Shown piece by piece: positions 12,213-23,124 of a stretch of 58,619 nucleotides of DNA (within the stretch, counting starts at the first letter, position 1; each line of letters opens with the position of its first letter). This DNA comes from Bacillota bacterium (GTDB lineage: Bacteria > Bacillota > Clostridia > Oscillospirales > Oscillospiraceae), in assembly GCA_030535235.1 (NCBI GenBank), contig JAUNCL010000002.1, forward strand, positions 1 to 58,619. The letters are read 5' to 3'. Made by a program: the position numbers and the translations under genes. Under the pieces are notes generated by a model. It worked only from the letters and a program-made list of their open reading frames with translations, did no database searches and was not told the DNA's origin.

Positions 12213-13070
12213 GTGCGTAAACACCTGCGAAAGCTCTTCTCCTTTCCGCCGATGCGATTCTTTGGCGAAGGGATCTCCCTCTACTTCAACCATCGGGTGG
12301 CCCAGTCCGCTGCCTGCCTGGCCTACTTCGTCCTGCTGGCCGTCTTCCCCGTGCTCATCTGCGTGTCCTACCTGCTGGGTCTGTCCAACATCGACATCAC
12401 CAGCGTCATCAACCAGCTCCAGCCCATCCTGCCGGAGGAGGCCCTGACGGTCATCCGGAGCTACCTGATGTATGTGTCCTACCGGCAGACCCCCGCCCTG
12501 TTCATCGCCGGGCTGGCGGCCTGCTGGTTCTCCGCTGCCGCGGCCTACCGGACCATCGCCCGGGTGATCCTGGACGTCTATGACTACGACCCCAAGTCCC
12601 CCCTGCGGAGCCTGTGGGTGAGCATCCTCTTCCCCCCCGCCCTGCTGGTGACCCTGGACCTGTCGGTGGTGGTGGTGGTCACCGGAGAAAAGACCCTCCA
12701 GGCCATCGTGGACCGGCTGCCCTTCCTGGGCAGCGTGCTGGACCTGTGGCACTGGCTGCGGTACATCCTCCTCTTCGCCATCTTCTTCCTGTTCATCCTG
12801 GCCGTCCTCATCATGGCCTCCCCCAGAGGGACCCCCAGGACCCCCATGATGGTCAGCAGCCTGGCCGCCACCCTGGCCCTGGTGGCCGCCTCGGGCTTCT
12901 TCTCCTGGTTCATCGGCATGTCCTCTCGCTACTCCCTGATCTACGGCTCCCTGGTGTCCATCGTGGTCCTCCTCATCTGGCTCTACCTCTGCGGGCAGAT
13001 CCTCTTCCTGGCCCTGGTCTTCACCAGCGTGTGGTACCGAAACCGCCGCAGAGACCGCCGGGCGTCGTGA
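12213..13070 (+). CDS. YihY/virulence factor BrkB family membrane protein
   Basis: Integral membrane protein of 285 residues with about six hydrophobic segments, in the YihY/UPF0761 family, whose biochemical function is unsettled (it was once mis-assigned as RNase BN). Typical features are the N-terminal amphipathic stretch before the first membrane helix, the SAACLAYFVLLAVFP segment, and the glycine/serine-containing final helices (SLIYGSLVSIVVLLIWLYL). The start is a GTG at 12213, placed 7 bases after AAAAGGAGG. An open frame runs far upstream across spoIIP but has no support. A small terminator follows at 13084. Confidence 0.88.
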   Translation: MRKHLRKLFSFPPMRFFGEGISLYFNHRVAQSAACLAYFVLLAVFPVLICVSYLLGLSNIDITSVINQLQPILPEEALTVIRSYLMYVSYRQTPALFIAGLAACWFSAAAAYRTIARVILDVYDYDPKSPLRSLWVSILFPPALLVTLDLSVVVVVTGEKTLQAIVDRLPFLGSVLDLWHWLRYILLFAIFFLFILAVLIMASPRGTPRTPMMVSSLAATLALVAASGFFSWFIGMSSRYSLIYGSLVSIVVLLIWLYLCGQILFLALVFTSVWYRNRRRDRRAS

Positions 13071-13083
13071 TTCCAGGGAAAAA

Positions 13084-13104
13084 GGCGGAAATCCGCCCCC
13101 TTTT
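13084..13104 (+). terminator. Terminator of yihY
   Basis: GGCGGA/TCCGCC stem with a 2-base loop, then CCC and TTTT, 14 bases past the yihY stop. Confidence 0.7.
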
Positions 13105-13129
13105 CTCCCTTGGTTTCCGGGTTTTTCGG

Positions 13130-13158
13130 TTGTAAGTCCCGGTGGGGTGTGGTATAAT
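13130..13158 (+). promoter_or_regulatory. Promoter of the gdpP-ftsH operon
   Basis: TTGTAA and TATAAT are separated by 17 bases. The -10 is also extended (TGGTATAAT), in the GTGG form shared with rlmD, dtd, the COG2509 gene and rlmB. It lies 59 bases before gdpP. Confidence 0.8.
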
Positions 13159-13217
13159 GTAGGTTATCTTTTTGCGACTATTTTCAGGCAGCCCCGGGCT
13201 GCATTGGAGGTGCGCAT

Positions 13218-15224
13218 ATGCGTCAGCAAACCTTCCACAAGGCGCTGTCCCACCTGACAGAGACCGGTTTCCGGGTGTTTTTTGCCGTCTGCCTGGTCTT
13301 CGCGGTGCTGACAGGCCTCTTTAACGTCTGGCTCTCCCTGGCGGAGATCGCCGTGGTCCTGGGCCTCTACCTCTACCTCCACGCCGGCACCAGCCGCCGG
13401 AAAAACGAGGTCCTGGCCTACCTGGACCACGTGACCAACGGGGTGGACTCCGCCTCCCGGCGGACCATGATCTCCTCCCCCCTGCCCATCGTCATCTTCC
13501 GGCCGGACACCGACGACATCATCTGGAGCAACGACCGGTTCCTCCACCTCACCGGGGACCGGGACCACCTCTTCGAGACCAAGCTCTCCTCTCTGGTTCC
13601 CGCCTTCCAGACCCAGTGGCTTCTGAACGGAGACCACGTCTGCGGCGAGCCGGTGCAGATCGGCGACTGCCAGTACCTGGTCTACGGCAACCTGGTAAAC
13701 GTCGGCGACGAGGAGGAGGGGGAATTTCTGGCCACCACCTACTGGGTGGATGTGACCGAATACGCCCACACCGCCGCAAAATTCAACGCCACCCGCCCCG
13801 TCCTCATGATCATCCAGGTGGATAACTACGAGGACCTGAGCAAGGGTCTGGACGAGGGGGAGCGCTCGGTGCTGCGGACCCAGATCAACAACCTCCTCAC
13901 CGACTGGCTGGAACCCGCCCAGGGCATGATCTGCCGGTATGACCGGGACCACTACCTCTTCCTCACGGAGGCCGGAAACCTCCAGGACTTCCAGCGGCGG
14001 AAGTTCTCCGTCCTGGAGGAAATTCGCCGGGTCCAGAGCCCCAACGGGGTGGCCGCCACCCTGTCCATCGGCGTCGGCCGGGGGGCCGAGACCCCCAGGC
14101 AGCTCCACGAGTACGCCTCCCTGGCCCTGGACATGGCCCTGAGCCGGGGCGGCGACCAGGTGGTCATCAAGAACGGCACCGACTTCTCCTTCATCGGCGG
14201 CCGGTCCAAGGAGACCGAGCGCCGCACCAAGGTCAAGAGCCGGGTGGTGGCCACCGCCCTGGCGGAAATTCTGGATGTGGCCGAACGGGTCATTGTCATG
14301 GGCCACAAGTCCCCCGACCTGGATGTTTTAGGGGCCGCCGCAGGCGTGGCCGCCATGGCCCGGAAGCAGAAGGTGCCGGTGAACATCATCCAGGCCCCCT
14401 CTCCCTACCCCGCCGAGGCCATGACCAAACGGCTTGCCGTGCTGCCGGAGTACAAAAACCTCTTCATCCCCCCGGAGCAGGCCCGCCATCTGGCCGGGCC
14501 CAACACCGCCGTGGTGGTGGTGGACACCAACCGGCCCGAGCAGACCCAGGCCCCGGAGCTGCTGAACTCCGGCGCGAAGATCGTGGTCATCGACCACCAC
14601 CGCCGGGCGGCCTCCTATATCGAAAAGCCCTCCCTGAGCTTCCAGGACCCCTACGCCTCCTCGGCCAGCGAGCTGGTCACCGAGCTGGTCCAGTACAACC
14701 TGGACGCCGGGGACCTGATGCGCCTGGAGGCCGAGGCCCTGCTGGCGGGCATCGTGCTGGACACCAAGGCCTTCACCATGCGCACCGGCAGCCGCACCTT
14801 TGAGACCGCCGCCTTTCTGCGAAAGACCGGCGCCGACACCACCGAGGTGAAAAAATTCTTCCAGAACAACCTGGAGGACACCGTGGCCAAGTTCCACATC
14901 ATCCAGAAAGCCCAGACCTACCGCAAGTCCATGGCCATCACCTGGACTGACCACAAGGTGGGCCGGGCCATCGCCGGGCAGACCGCCGACGATCTGCTGA
15001 ACATCGCCGGCATCGACGCCTCCTTCGTCCTCTTCCCCGAGGAGGGACAGGTCTGTCTCTCCTCCCGGTCCAGCGGCAAAACCAATGTCCAGGTCATCTG
15101 TGAGATGCTGGGGGGCGGCGGCAACGCGGCCACCGCAGGCGCCCAGTTCCCCGGCAAGACCGTGGAGGAGGTCCTGGACCTGGTCAAGGGGGCCATCGAT
15201 CAATATTTTGAAGAAGAAAGCTGA
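13218..15224 (+). CDS. gdpP: Cyclic-di-AMP phosphodiesterase GdpP (DHH/DHHA1)
   Basis: Membrane-bound enzyme that hydrolyses c-di-AMP, controlling turgor and wall homeostasis. The 668-residue protein has two N-terminal membrane helices (about 18-55), a PAS-like region (about 75-170), a degenerate GGDEF domain (about 175-305) and a DHH/DHHA1 module. Visible catalytic motifs are GHKSPDLD (about 358-365), VVVVDTNRP and VIDHHRR, plus LDTKAFTMRTGSRTFE. The C-terminal glycine motif reads GGGGNAATAG; family members I remember have GGGGH here. VDTNRP likewise has N where Bacillus has H. Start supported by GGAGGT 6 bases upstream. First gene of a run ending in ftsH. Confidence 0.93.
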   Translation: MRQQTFHKALSHLTETGFRVFFAVCLVFAVLTGLFNVWLSLAEIAVVLGLYLYLHAGTSRRKNEVLAYLDHVTNGVDSASRRTMISSPLPIVIFRPDTDDIIWSNDRFLHLTGDRDHLFETKLSSLVPAFQTQWLLNGDHVCGEPVQIGDCQYLVYGNLVNVGDEEEGEFLATTYWVDVTEYAHTAAKFNATRPVLMIIQVDNYEDLSKGLDEGERSVLRTQINNLLTDWLEPAQGMICRYDRDHYLFLTEAGNLQDFQRRKFSVLEEIRRVQSPNGVAATLSIGVGRGAETPRQLHEYASLALDMALSRGGDQVVIKNGTDFSFIGGRSKETERRTKVKSRVVATALAEILDVAERVIVMGHKSPDLDVLGAAAGVAAMARKQKVPVNIIQAPSPYPAEAMTKRLAVLPEYKNLFIPPEQARHLAGPNTAVVVVDTNRPEQTQAPELLNSGAKIVVIDHHRRAASYIEKPSLSFQDPYASSASELVTELVQYNLDAGDLMRLEAEALLAGIVLDTKAFTMRTGSRTFETAAFLRKTGADTTEVKKFFQNNLEDTVAKFHIIQKAQTYRKSMAITWTDHKVGRAIAGQTADDLLNIAGIDASFVLFPEEGQVCLSSRSSGKTNVQVICEMLGGGGNAATAGAQFPGKTVEEVLDLVKGAIDQYFEEES

Positions 15225-15304
15225 TATCCCGGATGGCGGAAAGAGCCCTCTTCCAACGGAGGCCCAGAGGCGTAGGAGAGGGATAGTCGATCCCCTTTGG
15301 ATAA

Positions 15305-15381
15305 CGGGCGATTCGTGAATCGCCCCTACCATGTTGGTGGTACGCCCCCAATCGTAGGGGCGCTTCATGAAGCGCCCCTAC
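15305..15381. repeat. GTAGGGG-type palindromic repeat pair
   Basis: Two adjacent palindromes, GGGCGATTCGTGAATCGCCC and GGGCGCTTCATGAAGCGCCC, with CCCCTAC and GTAGGGGC boundaries, in the 266-base gdpP-rplI gap. Nothing else is apparent there apart from the rplI ribosome site. Confidence 0.75.
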
Positions 15382-15490
15382 GTCGCATTGCTCTCCATGT
15401 GGAGATTTCATACTCAGCGAGGCTTTTTCGAAAATTCCGGTATCTTTTCTTTCATAATAAACGATTCTATTTCAAACGGAGGTACTACCC

Positions 15491-15937
15491 ATGAAAGTGA
15501 TTTTACAGCAGGACGTGAAGGGCCAGGGCAAGCGTGGCCAGCTGGTGAACGTGTCCGACGGCTATGCCCGGAACTTCCTCTTCCCCAAGAACCTGGCCGT
15601 CCCCGCCAACGCCGACAACATGAACAAGATGATCATGCAGGACAAGGCCAAGAAGGCCCAGATGGAGGCCGAAAAGGCCGAGGCCCAGGCCATCGCCGCC
15701 AAGCTCAAGGACCTGGTGGTGAAGATCCCCGCCAAGGCCGGGGCAGGCGGCCGGCTCTTCGGCGCCGTCACCTCCAAAGAGGTCTCCGACGCCCTGAAGG
15801 CCCAGCACGACATCACCATCGCCAAGGCCAAGATCGTCCAGGACGAGCCCATCAAGAGCTTCGGCGCCTACCAGCTCAAGTGCAAGCTGGGCTATGAGAT
15901 CGTGGGCACCGTCCACGTGGAGGTCGTAGAGGCCTAA
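15491..15937 (+). CDS. rplI: 50S ribosomal protein bL9
   Basis: Structural protein of the large ribosomal subunit. At 148 residues it has the normal family length. The N-terminal domain motif GYARNFLFPKNLA is intact, followed by the lysine/glutamate/alanine-rich connecting helix and the C-terminal domain with AGGRLFGAVTSKE. The start at 15491 follows GGAGGT by 8 bases. It lies between gdpP and dnaB, the usual Firmicutes order. Confidence 0.97.
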   Translation: MKVILQQDVKGQGKRGQLVNVSDGYARNFLFPKNLAVPANADNMNKMIMQDKAKKAQMEAEKAEAQAIAAKLKDLVVKIPAKAGAGGRLFGAVTSKEVSDALKAQHDITIAKAKIVQDEPIKSFGAYQLKCKLGYEIVGTVHVEVVEA

Positions 15938-15960
15938 ACCAGACGCCGTCAGTCTGCGGC

Positions 15961-15980
15961 GGAGCGGGCATGCCCGTTCC
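15961..15980. repeat. GGGCATGCCC palindrome
   Basis: Palindrome built on CGGGCATGCCCG with GGA and TCC flanks, between rplI and dnaB. The same core occurs in the composite repeat at 36509. Confidence 0.55.
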
Positions 15981-16013
15981 CTGCAATTTCTTTGAAAAAG
16001 GAGGGGAACCGTC

Positions 16014-17366
16014 ATGGATGAAGCCTTATTGCTCCGGCAGATCCCCCACAGCGTGGAGGCCGAGCAGTCGGTGCTGGGGGCTATGCTCATCGACGCCCGG
16101 TGCATCCCCGATGTGATCGAGTCCCTCTCCGGCCAGGACTTCTACCTGAAGGCCAACCGGGAGATCTACGAGACCATCTACTCCATGTTCAACTTCTCCG
16201 CCACCATCGACCCGGTGACGGTGCTGGACCAAATGAAGCTCACCGGCGTCTATGACGAGAACACCTCCCGGAACTACATCCTCCAGCTCATGGAGATCAC
16301 CCCCACCTCGGCCAACGTGAAGGAGTACGTCCGTATCGTCAAGGACAAGGCCCTCCTCCGGCGGATCGCCGAGACCGCCAAGGAGATGACCGCCCTAGTC
16401 CAGGAGGGAGGCGAGACCGCCCAGACCGTTCTGGACCTGGCCGAGCAGCGGATCTACGCCATCCGCCAGGGGCGGAACACCCAGGGGCTGGAACCCCTGT
16501 CGAAGATCCTGGTGGACGTCTTTGACCGCCTCCAGGAGCTCTCCATGACGGGATCGGAGGTCCCCGGCATGGCCACGGGCTTCGTGGACCTGGACCGGAC
16601 CCTCACGGGCTTCCACCCCTCGGAGCTCATCCTCCTGGCCGCCCGACCCGGCATGGGCAAGACCTCCTTCGCCCTGAACATCCTGCTCAACGCGGGAAAA
16701 TTCTCCGGCAAGACCGTGGTCTTCTTCTCCCTGGAAATGAGCCGGGAGCAGCTGGCCAACCGCCTGATCTCCAGCGAGGCCTTTCTGGACAACAAAAAGC
16801 TCATGACCGGCAAGCTCAACGCCGACGATTGGGACAAGGTCACCCTGGCCTCCTCCTCCCTGGCCCACACCTCCATCTACATCGACGACAACCCCTCCCT
16901 GTCGGTGGCCGACATGAACGCCAAGTGCCGGCGGGTGGACAACCTGGGGCTGGTCATCATCGACTACCTCCAGCTCATGCAGTCCTCGGGCAGCGGCAGA
17001 AGCTACGCCGGGGAGAACCGCCAGCAGGTGGTGGCCGACATCAGCCGGGCCCTGAAGATCATGGCCAAGGAGCTCCACGTCCCCGTCCTCTGCCTGTCCC
17101 AGCTCTCCCGCGCCAACGAGAGCCGCTCGGACAAGCGGCCCATGCTGTCCGACCTGCGCGAGTCCGGCGCCATCGAGCAGGACGCCGACGTGGTCATGTT
17201 CCTCTACCGGGACGACTACTATAACAAGGACAGCGACAAGCGGAACCAGGCCGAGTGCATCATCGCCAAGAACCGCCGGGGGGAGACCACCACCGTCCCC
17301 CTCCAGTGGCTGCCCGAGTTCACCACCTTCTCCTCGGTGGAGCGCAACCATGAGGAGCCCTACTGA
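16014..17366 (+). CDS. dnaB: Replicative DNA helicase DnaB
   Basis: Hexameric 5'-3' helicase at the replication fork (called DnaC in Bacillus). The 450-residue protein has the N-terminal helical domain beginning IPHSVEAEQSVLGAM (about 9-23), a linker, then the RecA-type ATPase domain. Walker A is at about 213-217 (PGMGKT), LVIIDYLQLM is Walker B, and SDLRESGAIEQDADVV is motif H4. Start supported by AAGGAGGGG. It overlaps tilS by 17 bases, indicating translational coupling in this operon. Confidence 0.97.
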   Translation: MDEALLLRQIPHSVEAEQSVLGAMLIDARCIPDVIESLSGQDFYLKANREIYETIYSMFNFSATIDPVTVLDQMKLTGVYDENTSRNYILQLMEITPTSANVKEYVRIVKDKALLRRIAETAKEMTALVQEGGETAQTVLDLAEQRIYAIRQGRNTQGLEPLSKILVDVFDRLQELSMTGSEVPGMATGFVDLDRTLTGFHPSELILLAARPGMGKTSFALNILLNAGKFSGKTVVFFSLEMSREQLANRLISSEAFLDNKKLMTGKLNADDWDKVTLASSSLAHTSIYIDDNPSLSVADMNAKCRRVDNLGLVIIDYLQLMQSSGSGRSYAGENRQQVVADISRALKIMAKELHVPVLCLSQLSRANESRSDKRPMLSDLRESGAIEQDADVVMFLYRDDYYNKDSDKRNQAECIIAKNRRGETTTVPLQWLPEFTTFSSVERNHEEPY

Positions 17367-18726
17367 CTTTCCCGCCCGGGTCCTGGCCTTTGCCGACGGC
17401 CATGGCATGCTCCCCGCCGGGAGCACCCTCCTCTGCGCCCTCTCCGGCGGCGGGGATTCCATGGCCCTGCTCACCTGCCTGCTGACCCTGGCGAAGGACC
17501 GGGACCTCACCGTCCTGGCCGCCCACTACAACCACCAGCTCCGGGGGGAGGAATCCCAACAGGACGAGGCCTTCGTCACGGACTGGTGCAAAAAGCAGAA
17601 CGTTCCCCTGACCCTGGGCCGGGGGGACGTGGCCGCCCGGGCCGCCCAACAGGGCAAAGGCATCGAGGAGACCGCCCGGGCCATGCGGTACGCCTTTCTC
17701 CAGGAGACCGCCCGGGCTGTGGGGGCCGACTGCATCGCCACCGCCCACAACGCCGACGACAACGCCGAGACCCTTCTGCTCCATCTGGTCCGGGGAACCG
17801 GGCTGGACGGGCTGGCTGGGATCCCCCCCAGACGGGGGACCATCATCCGCCCCCTGCTGACCCAGACCCGGCAGGAGATCGAGGCCTATCTGCGGGAACA
17901 GGACGTCCCCTTTCGGGTGGACAGCTCCAACGCCGACCTCGCCTACGCCCGGAACCGCATCCGCCATCAGGTGATGCCCGTGCTGCGGGAAGTAAACCCC
18001 AATTTTTCCCCCCGATTGGCAGAAAACCTCCGGCACATCCGGGAAGACCGGGAATTTTTAGAGACGCTGGCTCACACCGCCATCGAACCTCAACAGGAAG
18101 AGGAGGGGCTGTCCCTCCCCGCCGGGGAATTGGCCGGCCTGCCCCGTCCGGTGGCCGTCCGGGTGGTGAAGCAGACCCTGGCGGCGCTGGGCCGCCACCA
18201 GATCGCCGCCGTCCACCTGGACCAGATTCTGGCCCTGGCGGACAGCCAACGGCCCTCCGCCCGGATCCCTCTGCCCCAGGGGCTGCTGGTACGCCGGGAC
18301 TACGACCGGCTTCTCTTTACCCATAAGCCCCACCCGGCTCCCGACTTCTCCCCGGTGACCATCCCCGGCGAGGGGACCTGCCAACTGGGCCGCTGGCAGC
18401 TGGAGGTCCGCCGGACCCTCTGCCCCGCCGGGGCCGTCCAGGGTCCCTTCCAATGGTTCCTCCGGCCGGAGGCCCTGCAATTTCCCCTCACCGCCCGGAG
18501 CCGGGAGACCGGCGACCGGCTTCACCTCCCCGGACGAACCGGCAAACCCCTGAAAAAGTGGTATATCGAAGAAAAAATCCCCCGGCAGGACCGGGACACC
18601 CTCCCTGTTCTGACCGATTCCCACGGCCTGATCGCCGCCGCCGGGTTAGGCCCCCAGGAGGCCCGCATCGCTTCTCCGGGGGAACCCGCCATCCGCTTCA
18701 CCCTGACAAAGACAGAAAGGACATGA
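17350..18726 (+). CDS. tilS: tRNA(Ile)-lysidine synthase
   Basis: ATP-dependent ligase that converts C34 of the CAU-anticodon isoleucine tRNA to lysidine, needed to read AUA. The 458-residue protein has the PP-loop motif SGGGDS at residues 32-37, HNADDNAETLLLHLVRG in the N-terminal nucleotide-binding domain, and a C-terminal TilS domain (about 385-455, with LKKWYIEEKIPRQDRD). The start overlaps the dnaB end by 17 bases. hpt follows after 7 bases, as in Bacillus, where tilS-hpt-ftsH is conserved. Confidence 0.95.
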   Translation: MRSPTDFPARVLAFADGHGMLPAGSTLLCALSGGGDSMALLTCLLTLAKDRDLTVLAAHYNHQLRGEESQQDEAFVTDWCKKQNVPLTLGRGDVAARAAQQGKGIEETARAMRYAFLQETARAVGADCIATAHNADDNAETLLLHLVRGTGLDGLAGIPPRRGTIIRPLLTQTRQEIEAYLREQDVPFRVDSSNADLAYARNRIRHQVMPVLREVNPNFSPRLAENLRHIREDREFLETLAHTAIEPQQEEEGLSLPAGELAGLPRPVAVRVVKQTLAALGRHQIAAVHLDQILALADSQRPSARIPLPQGLLVRRDYDRLLFTHKPHPAPDFSPVTIPGEGTCQLGRWQLEVRRTLCPAGAVQGPFQWFLRPEALQFPLTARSRETGDRLHLPGRTGKPLKKWYIEEKIPRQDRDTLPVLTDSHGLIAAAGLGPQEARIASPGEPAIRFTLTKTERT

Positions 18727-18733
18727 CCGCCTT

Positions 18734-19276
18734 ATGATGGAACAGGACATGCAGGAGATCCTCTTCACCCGCGAGCAACTCTCCGCCCGCATCAAGGAAA
18801 TCGCCGCCCAGATGAACGAGGACTACCGGGGCAAGGCCCCCGTGGTCATCGGCATCCTCCGGGGCTCCTTCATCTTTATGGCAGACCTGGTCCGGGAGCT
18901 GGACATCCCCGACATGACCCTGGACTTTATGTCGGCCTCCTCCTACGGCTCCGGCACCGTCAGCTCCGGGCTGGTGGACATCAAGCTGGATACCTCCGAG
19001 CCCATCACCGGCAAGGACGTCATCCTGGTAGAGGATATCCTGGACACCGGCAACACCCTGTCCAAGCTGGTGGCCGAGCTGAAAAAGCGGGATCCTGCCT
19101 CCATCCGGCTCTGCGTCATGCTGGACAAACCGGAACGCCGCACCAAGCCCATCCAGGCCGACTACGTGGGCTTCCGGATTCCCGACGGCTTCGTGGTGGG
19201 CTGCGGCCTGGACTACGACCAGCGGTACCGCCAGCTGGACTACATCGGCATTCTGAAACCCGAGATCTACGAATAA
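18734..19276 (+). CDS. hpt: Hypoxanthine phosphoribosyltransferase
   Basis: Purine salvage enzyme that joins hypoxanthine or guanine to PRPP, giving IMP or GMP. The 180-residue protein has the PRPP-binding motif VILVEDILDTGNT at about 96-108, the flexible-loop region SSYGSGTVSSG and the C-terminal VVGCGLDYDQRYR segment. The start is assigned at 18734, with AAAGGA 13 bases upstream; an internal M6 is possible. It sits between tilS and ftsH; in Bacillus, TilS and HprT jointly influence ftsH expression. Confidence 0.95.
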   Translation: MMEQDMQEILFTREQLSARIKEIAAQMNEDYRGKAPVVIGILRGSFIFMADLVRELDIPDMTLDFMSASSYGSGTVSSGLVDIKLDTSEPITGKDVILVEDILDTGNTLSKLVAELKKRDPASIRLCVMLDKPERRTKPIQADYVGFRIPDGFVVGCGLDYDQRYRQLDYIGILKPEIYE

Positions 19277-19330
19277 TTTCGTGTATAGCCTCTCTCCCCC
19301 TCCGCGGAGAGCCAAAGGATGTGACACCCA

Positions 19331-21376
<2,046 letters not shown>

Positions 21377-21382
21377 CCGCAC

Positions 21383-21417
21383 AACCCCCGACCGCTGATG
21401 ATATGCGGTCGGGGGTT
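21383..21417. terminator. Bidirectional terminator after ftsH
   Basis: 13-bp perfect stem AACCCCCGACCGC and its complement with a 9-base loop, serving ftsH and the leftward gene ending at 21457. Confidence 0.9.
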
Positions 21418-21456
21418 TGATCTGTCAAAAAGGCGATGCAGGGTTTTAGCAGAGCT

Positions 21457-22131
21457 TCAGATAAAGGGGAGCAGGAGAAGGACCTCCACCACGGCCAGGG
21501 GAGCCTGGAGGAAACTCAGGGCGTTTTTCAGGGGAATGAACCGGGACAGGGCATCGTCAGGACGATAGACCCGCTTCCACGCTCTGGCCTCTCCCAGGCC
21601 GATCCCATGGCGGCGGCTCGCCCACCACTCCAGCAGGTCAATGACGATCGACAGAAGGCTGAGGGTCAAGAGGATGGGAAGGATCGGCCCCTGAATGACC
21701 ATGGAGGACAGGTCCTCAAAGAGCCAGCGGCCAAAGTCCGTGTCCCGGAAGAGCAGCAGCAGGAGGAGAAGCACCGGAATGCCGTGGGCCAGGCGGCGGC
21801 CAATCCCCAACGCGCTGAAGGAGGGGACTTCTCCCCGGGCATCCAGAAAGGTCTCCCCCCAGGATGGGTCAGGCTCGGCAGGCCGGTCCGCAGGATAGAT
21901 GCCAATGCCGGTGTTCTCAAGGCCGGGAATCCTGGGATACCCCTCCGCCGAGGCGTCCGGCCACCTCCCGTCGGGGTCGAAGCCCATGGTGTAGCCCCTG
22001 GGCGGGGTCTCCGTCCGCTGGAAAACCGTAGCGGTGGGCCAGATGCGGGCAGCCTCCCAGCCCTCCCTGGCCTGGGCCTGGAGGTAGGCCAGAAATCCCT
22101 CCCGGTCCTGGAGGTCAACGGGGGCAACCAC
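21457..22131 (-). CDS. DUF2812-like membrane protein, start uncertain, possibly 5'-truncated
   Basis: The region begins with a DUF2812-like stretch (DREGFLAYLQAQAREGWEA, then a YTMGFDPDG end). Three hydrophobic segments follow: one leucine-rich (PVLLLLLLLF), one at ILPILLTLSLLSIVIDLL and one at the C terminus. DUF2812 proteins are small membrane proteins often paired with PadR regulators; none is present here. No ATG fits. The frame stays open upstream, overlapping the neighbouring lipoprotein gene, but that stretch is low-complexity and clearly a shadow. I place the start at a GTG (22131) with no visible ribosome site. A hairpin repeat sits directly upstream, so the gene may have lost its own start. 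A run of about 225 codons with sensible membrane topology still argues for a real or recently functional gene. Confidence 0.5.
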   Translation of the reverse strand: MVAPVDLQDREGFLAYLQAQAREGWEAARIWPTATVFQRTETPPRGYTMGFDPDGRWPDASAEGYPRIPGLENTGIGIYPADRPAEPDPSWGETFLDARGEVPSFSALGIGRRLAHGIPVLLLLLLLFRDTDFGRWLFEDLSSMVIQGPILPILLTLSLLSIVIDLLEWWASRRHGIGLGEARAWKRVYRPDDALSRFIPLKNALSFLQAPLAVVEVLLLLPFI

Positions 22132-22177
22132 TACGTTGTTATGGAAGGAACCGTCTGCCCCATCCCCCGCAGGAAAT

Positions 22178-22205
22178 GCCTCCCTCTGATGAGGGAGCCT
22201 TTTTG
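22178..22205. repeat. Short CTCCCTC/GAGGGAG hairpin
   Basis: CTCCCTC-TGAT-GAGGGAG stem-loop followed on the plus strand by TTTTTT, between the two leftward genes. A near-identical hairpin is at 33580-33597. These resemble solo ends of the larger MITE-like elements. Confidence 0.6.
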
Positions 22206-22210
22206 TTGTC

Positions 22211-22957
22211 TCACGACACGGCGTAGGCGCCCACATTGTAATCCGACCAGTGGCCGTTGGCGGAGCGGGCGGCGGTGCAGTCGGAGAAGTATTGGGCGCC
22301 CAGGCCGCTGCGCCAGGACTGGGCGTCAAAAGTGACCCGGTCCTCTGCCGTCTGCTCCTTCTCCGCAATGGACAGGAAGAGGCCGTCCTCCCAGATGAGA
22401 TCCTCCCCGTCGATATACCCCTGGTCCACCAGCTCCTGCCAGGTCCCTTCCACCACGGGCAGGTTTTCCTCCCCGCCCAGCGCCAGGGCCACGGCGCTCC
22501 GCTCGGCGGGGGTCAGCCGGGTCTGGGACAGGTCCAGGCCAAGCTGGGTGATCCCCTGGGCCAGGGCCTCGTCCTCGTCCATCAGGTCGTCCAGCACGTC
22601 CAGGTAGCGCTCGCACAGGTCGTCAAAGCCCTCCCGCCGGACGGTGACCTGGTTGACCTCTCCCAGTTGGGCGGGGTAGGTCTCCAGGATAGGGCCGGAG
22701 AAGGTCACATCCACCAGGTCGCCCTCCTCCAGCTCCTGCCCCCGGAAGGTGGCGGTGTACACATCCGACGGGCTGCCATCCAGGCGGGCCAGCAGCAGAC
22801 TGCCGTCCTCCTCCCGGACCACCCGGCAGGTCATGGTCTCGGCCCCCTCCGGGGCGGGGTTCGTTTCCGCCGCCGGCGGGTTGTTCTGGTTCCCGCCACA
22901 GGCCGTCAGCAGGGACAGGGTCAGGCAAGCGATCAGCATACACATCCATTTTTTCAT
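22211..22957 (-). CDS. Secreted lipoprotein of unknown function
   Basis: The 248-residue product starts MKKWMCMLIACLTLSLLTAC, a lipoprotein signal with lipobox LTAC, so cysteine 20 should be lipid-anchored on the outer face of the membrane. The mature part has a short Pro/Ala/Glu linker, then a small domain (about 35-105) of beta-rich character (TFRGQELEEGDLVDVTFSG) resembling the DUF3221-type lipoprotein fold. An acidic helical region and a C-terminal segment follow that I do not recognise. Start chosen at 22957 because AAAAAGGAGG lies 8 bases upstream and the signal peptide begins there; the frame is open 41 codons further. Confidence 0.8.
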   Translation of the reverse strand: MKKWMCMLIACLTLSLLTACGGNQNNPPAAETNPAPEGAETMTCRVVREEDGSLLLARLDGSPSDVYTATFRGQELEEGDLVDVTFSGPILETYPAQLGEVNQVTVRREGFDDLCERYLDVLDDLMDEDEALAQGITQLGLDLSQTRLTPAERSAVALALGGEENLPVVEGTWQELVDQGYIDGEDLIWEDGLFLSIAEKEQTAEDRVTFDAQSWRSGLGAQYFSDCTAARSANGHWSDYNVGAYAVS

Positions 22958-23046
22958 GGCAAATTCCTCCTTTTTGGAATTAGACGGAGGCCGGAGGCAA
23001 AAAGTTCCCCGGTCTCCAAGGTTTTTTCTCCGAAAAGAGAACGGCA

Positions 23047-23076
23047 TTGACGTTTCCTCTTTCCCCGTGGTATACT
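23047..23076 (+). promoter_or_regulatory. Promoter of dtd
   Basis: TTGACG and TATACT separated by 18 bases, with an extended -10 (TGGTATACT), 48 bases before the dtd start. Confidence 0.8.
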
Positions 23077-23124
23077 GCATTGTATACCCTTATTTAATTA
23101 AAATCATGCACAGGAGGATATGCC

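Noticed and set aside
15297-15494. Small frames starting MNRP, MKRP or containing IHESP in several intergenic gaps
   Set aside because: These are translations of the GTAGGGG palindromic repeats, for example GATTCATGAATCGCCC, and recur wherever a repeat occurs.
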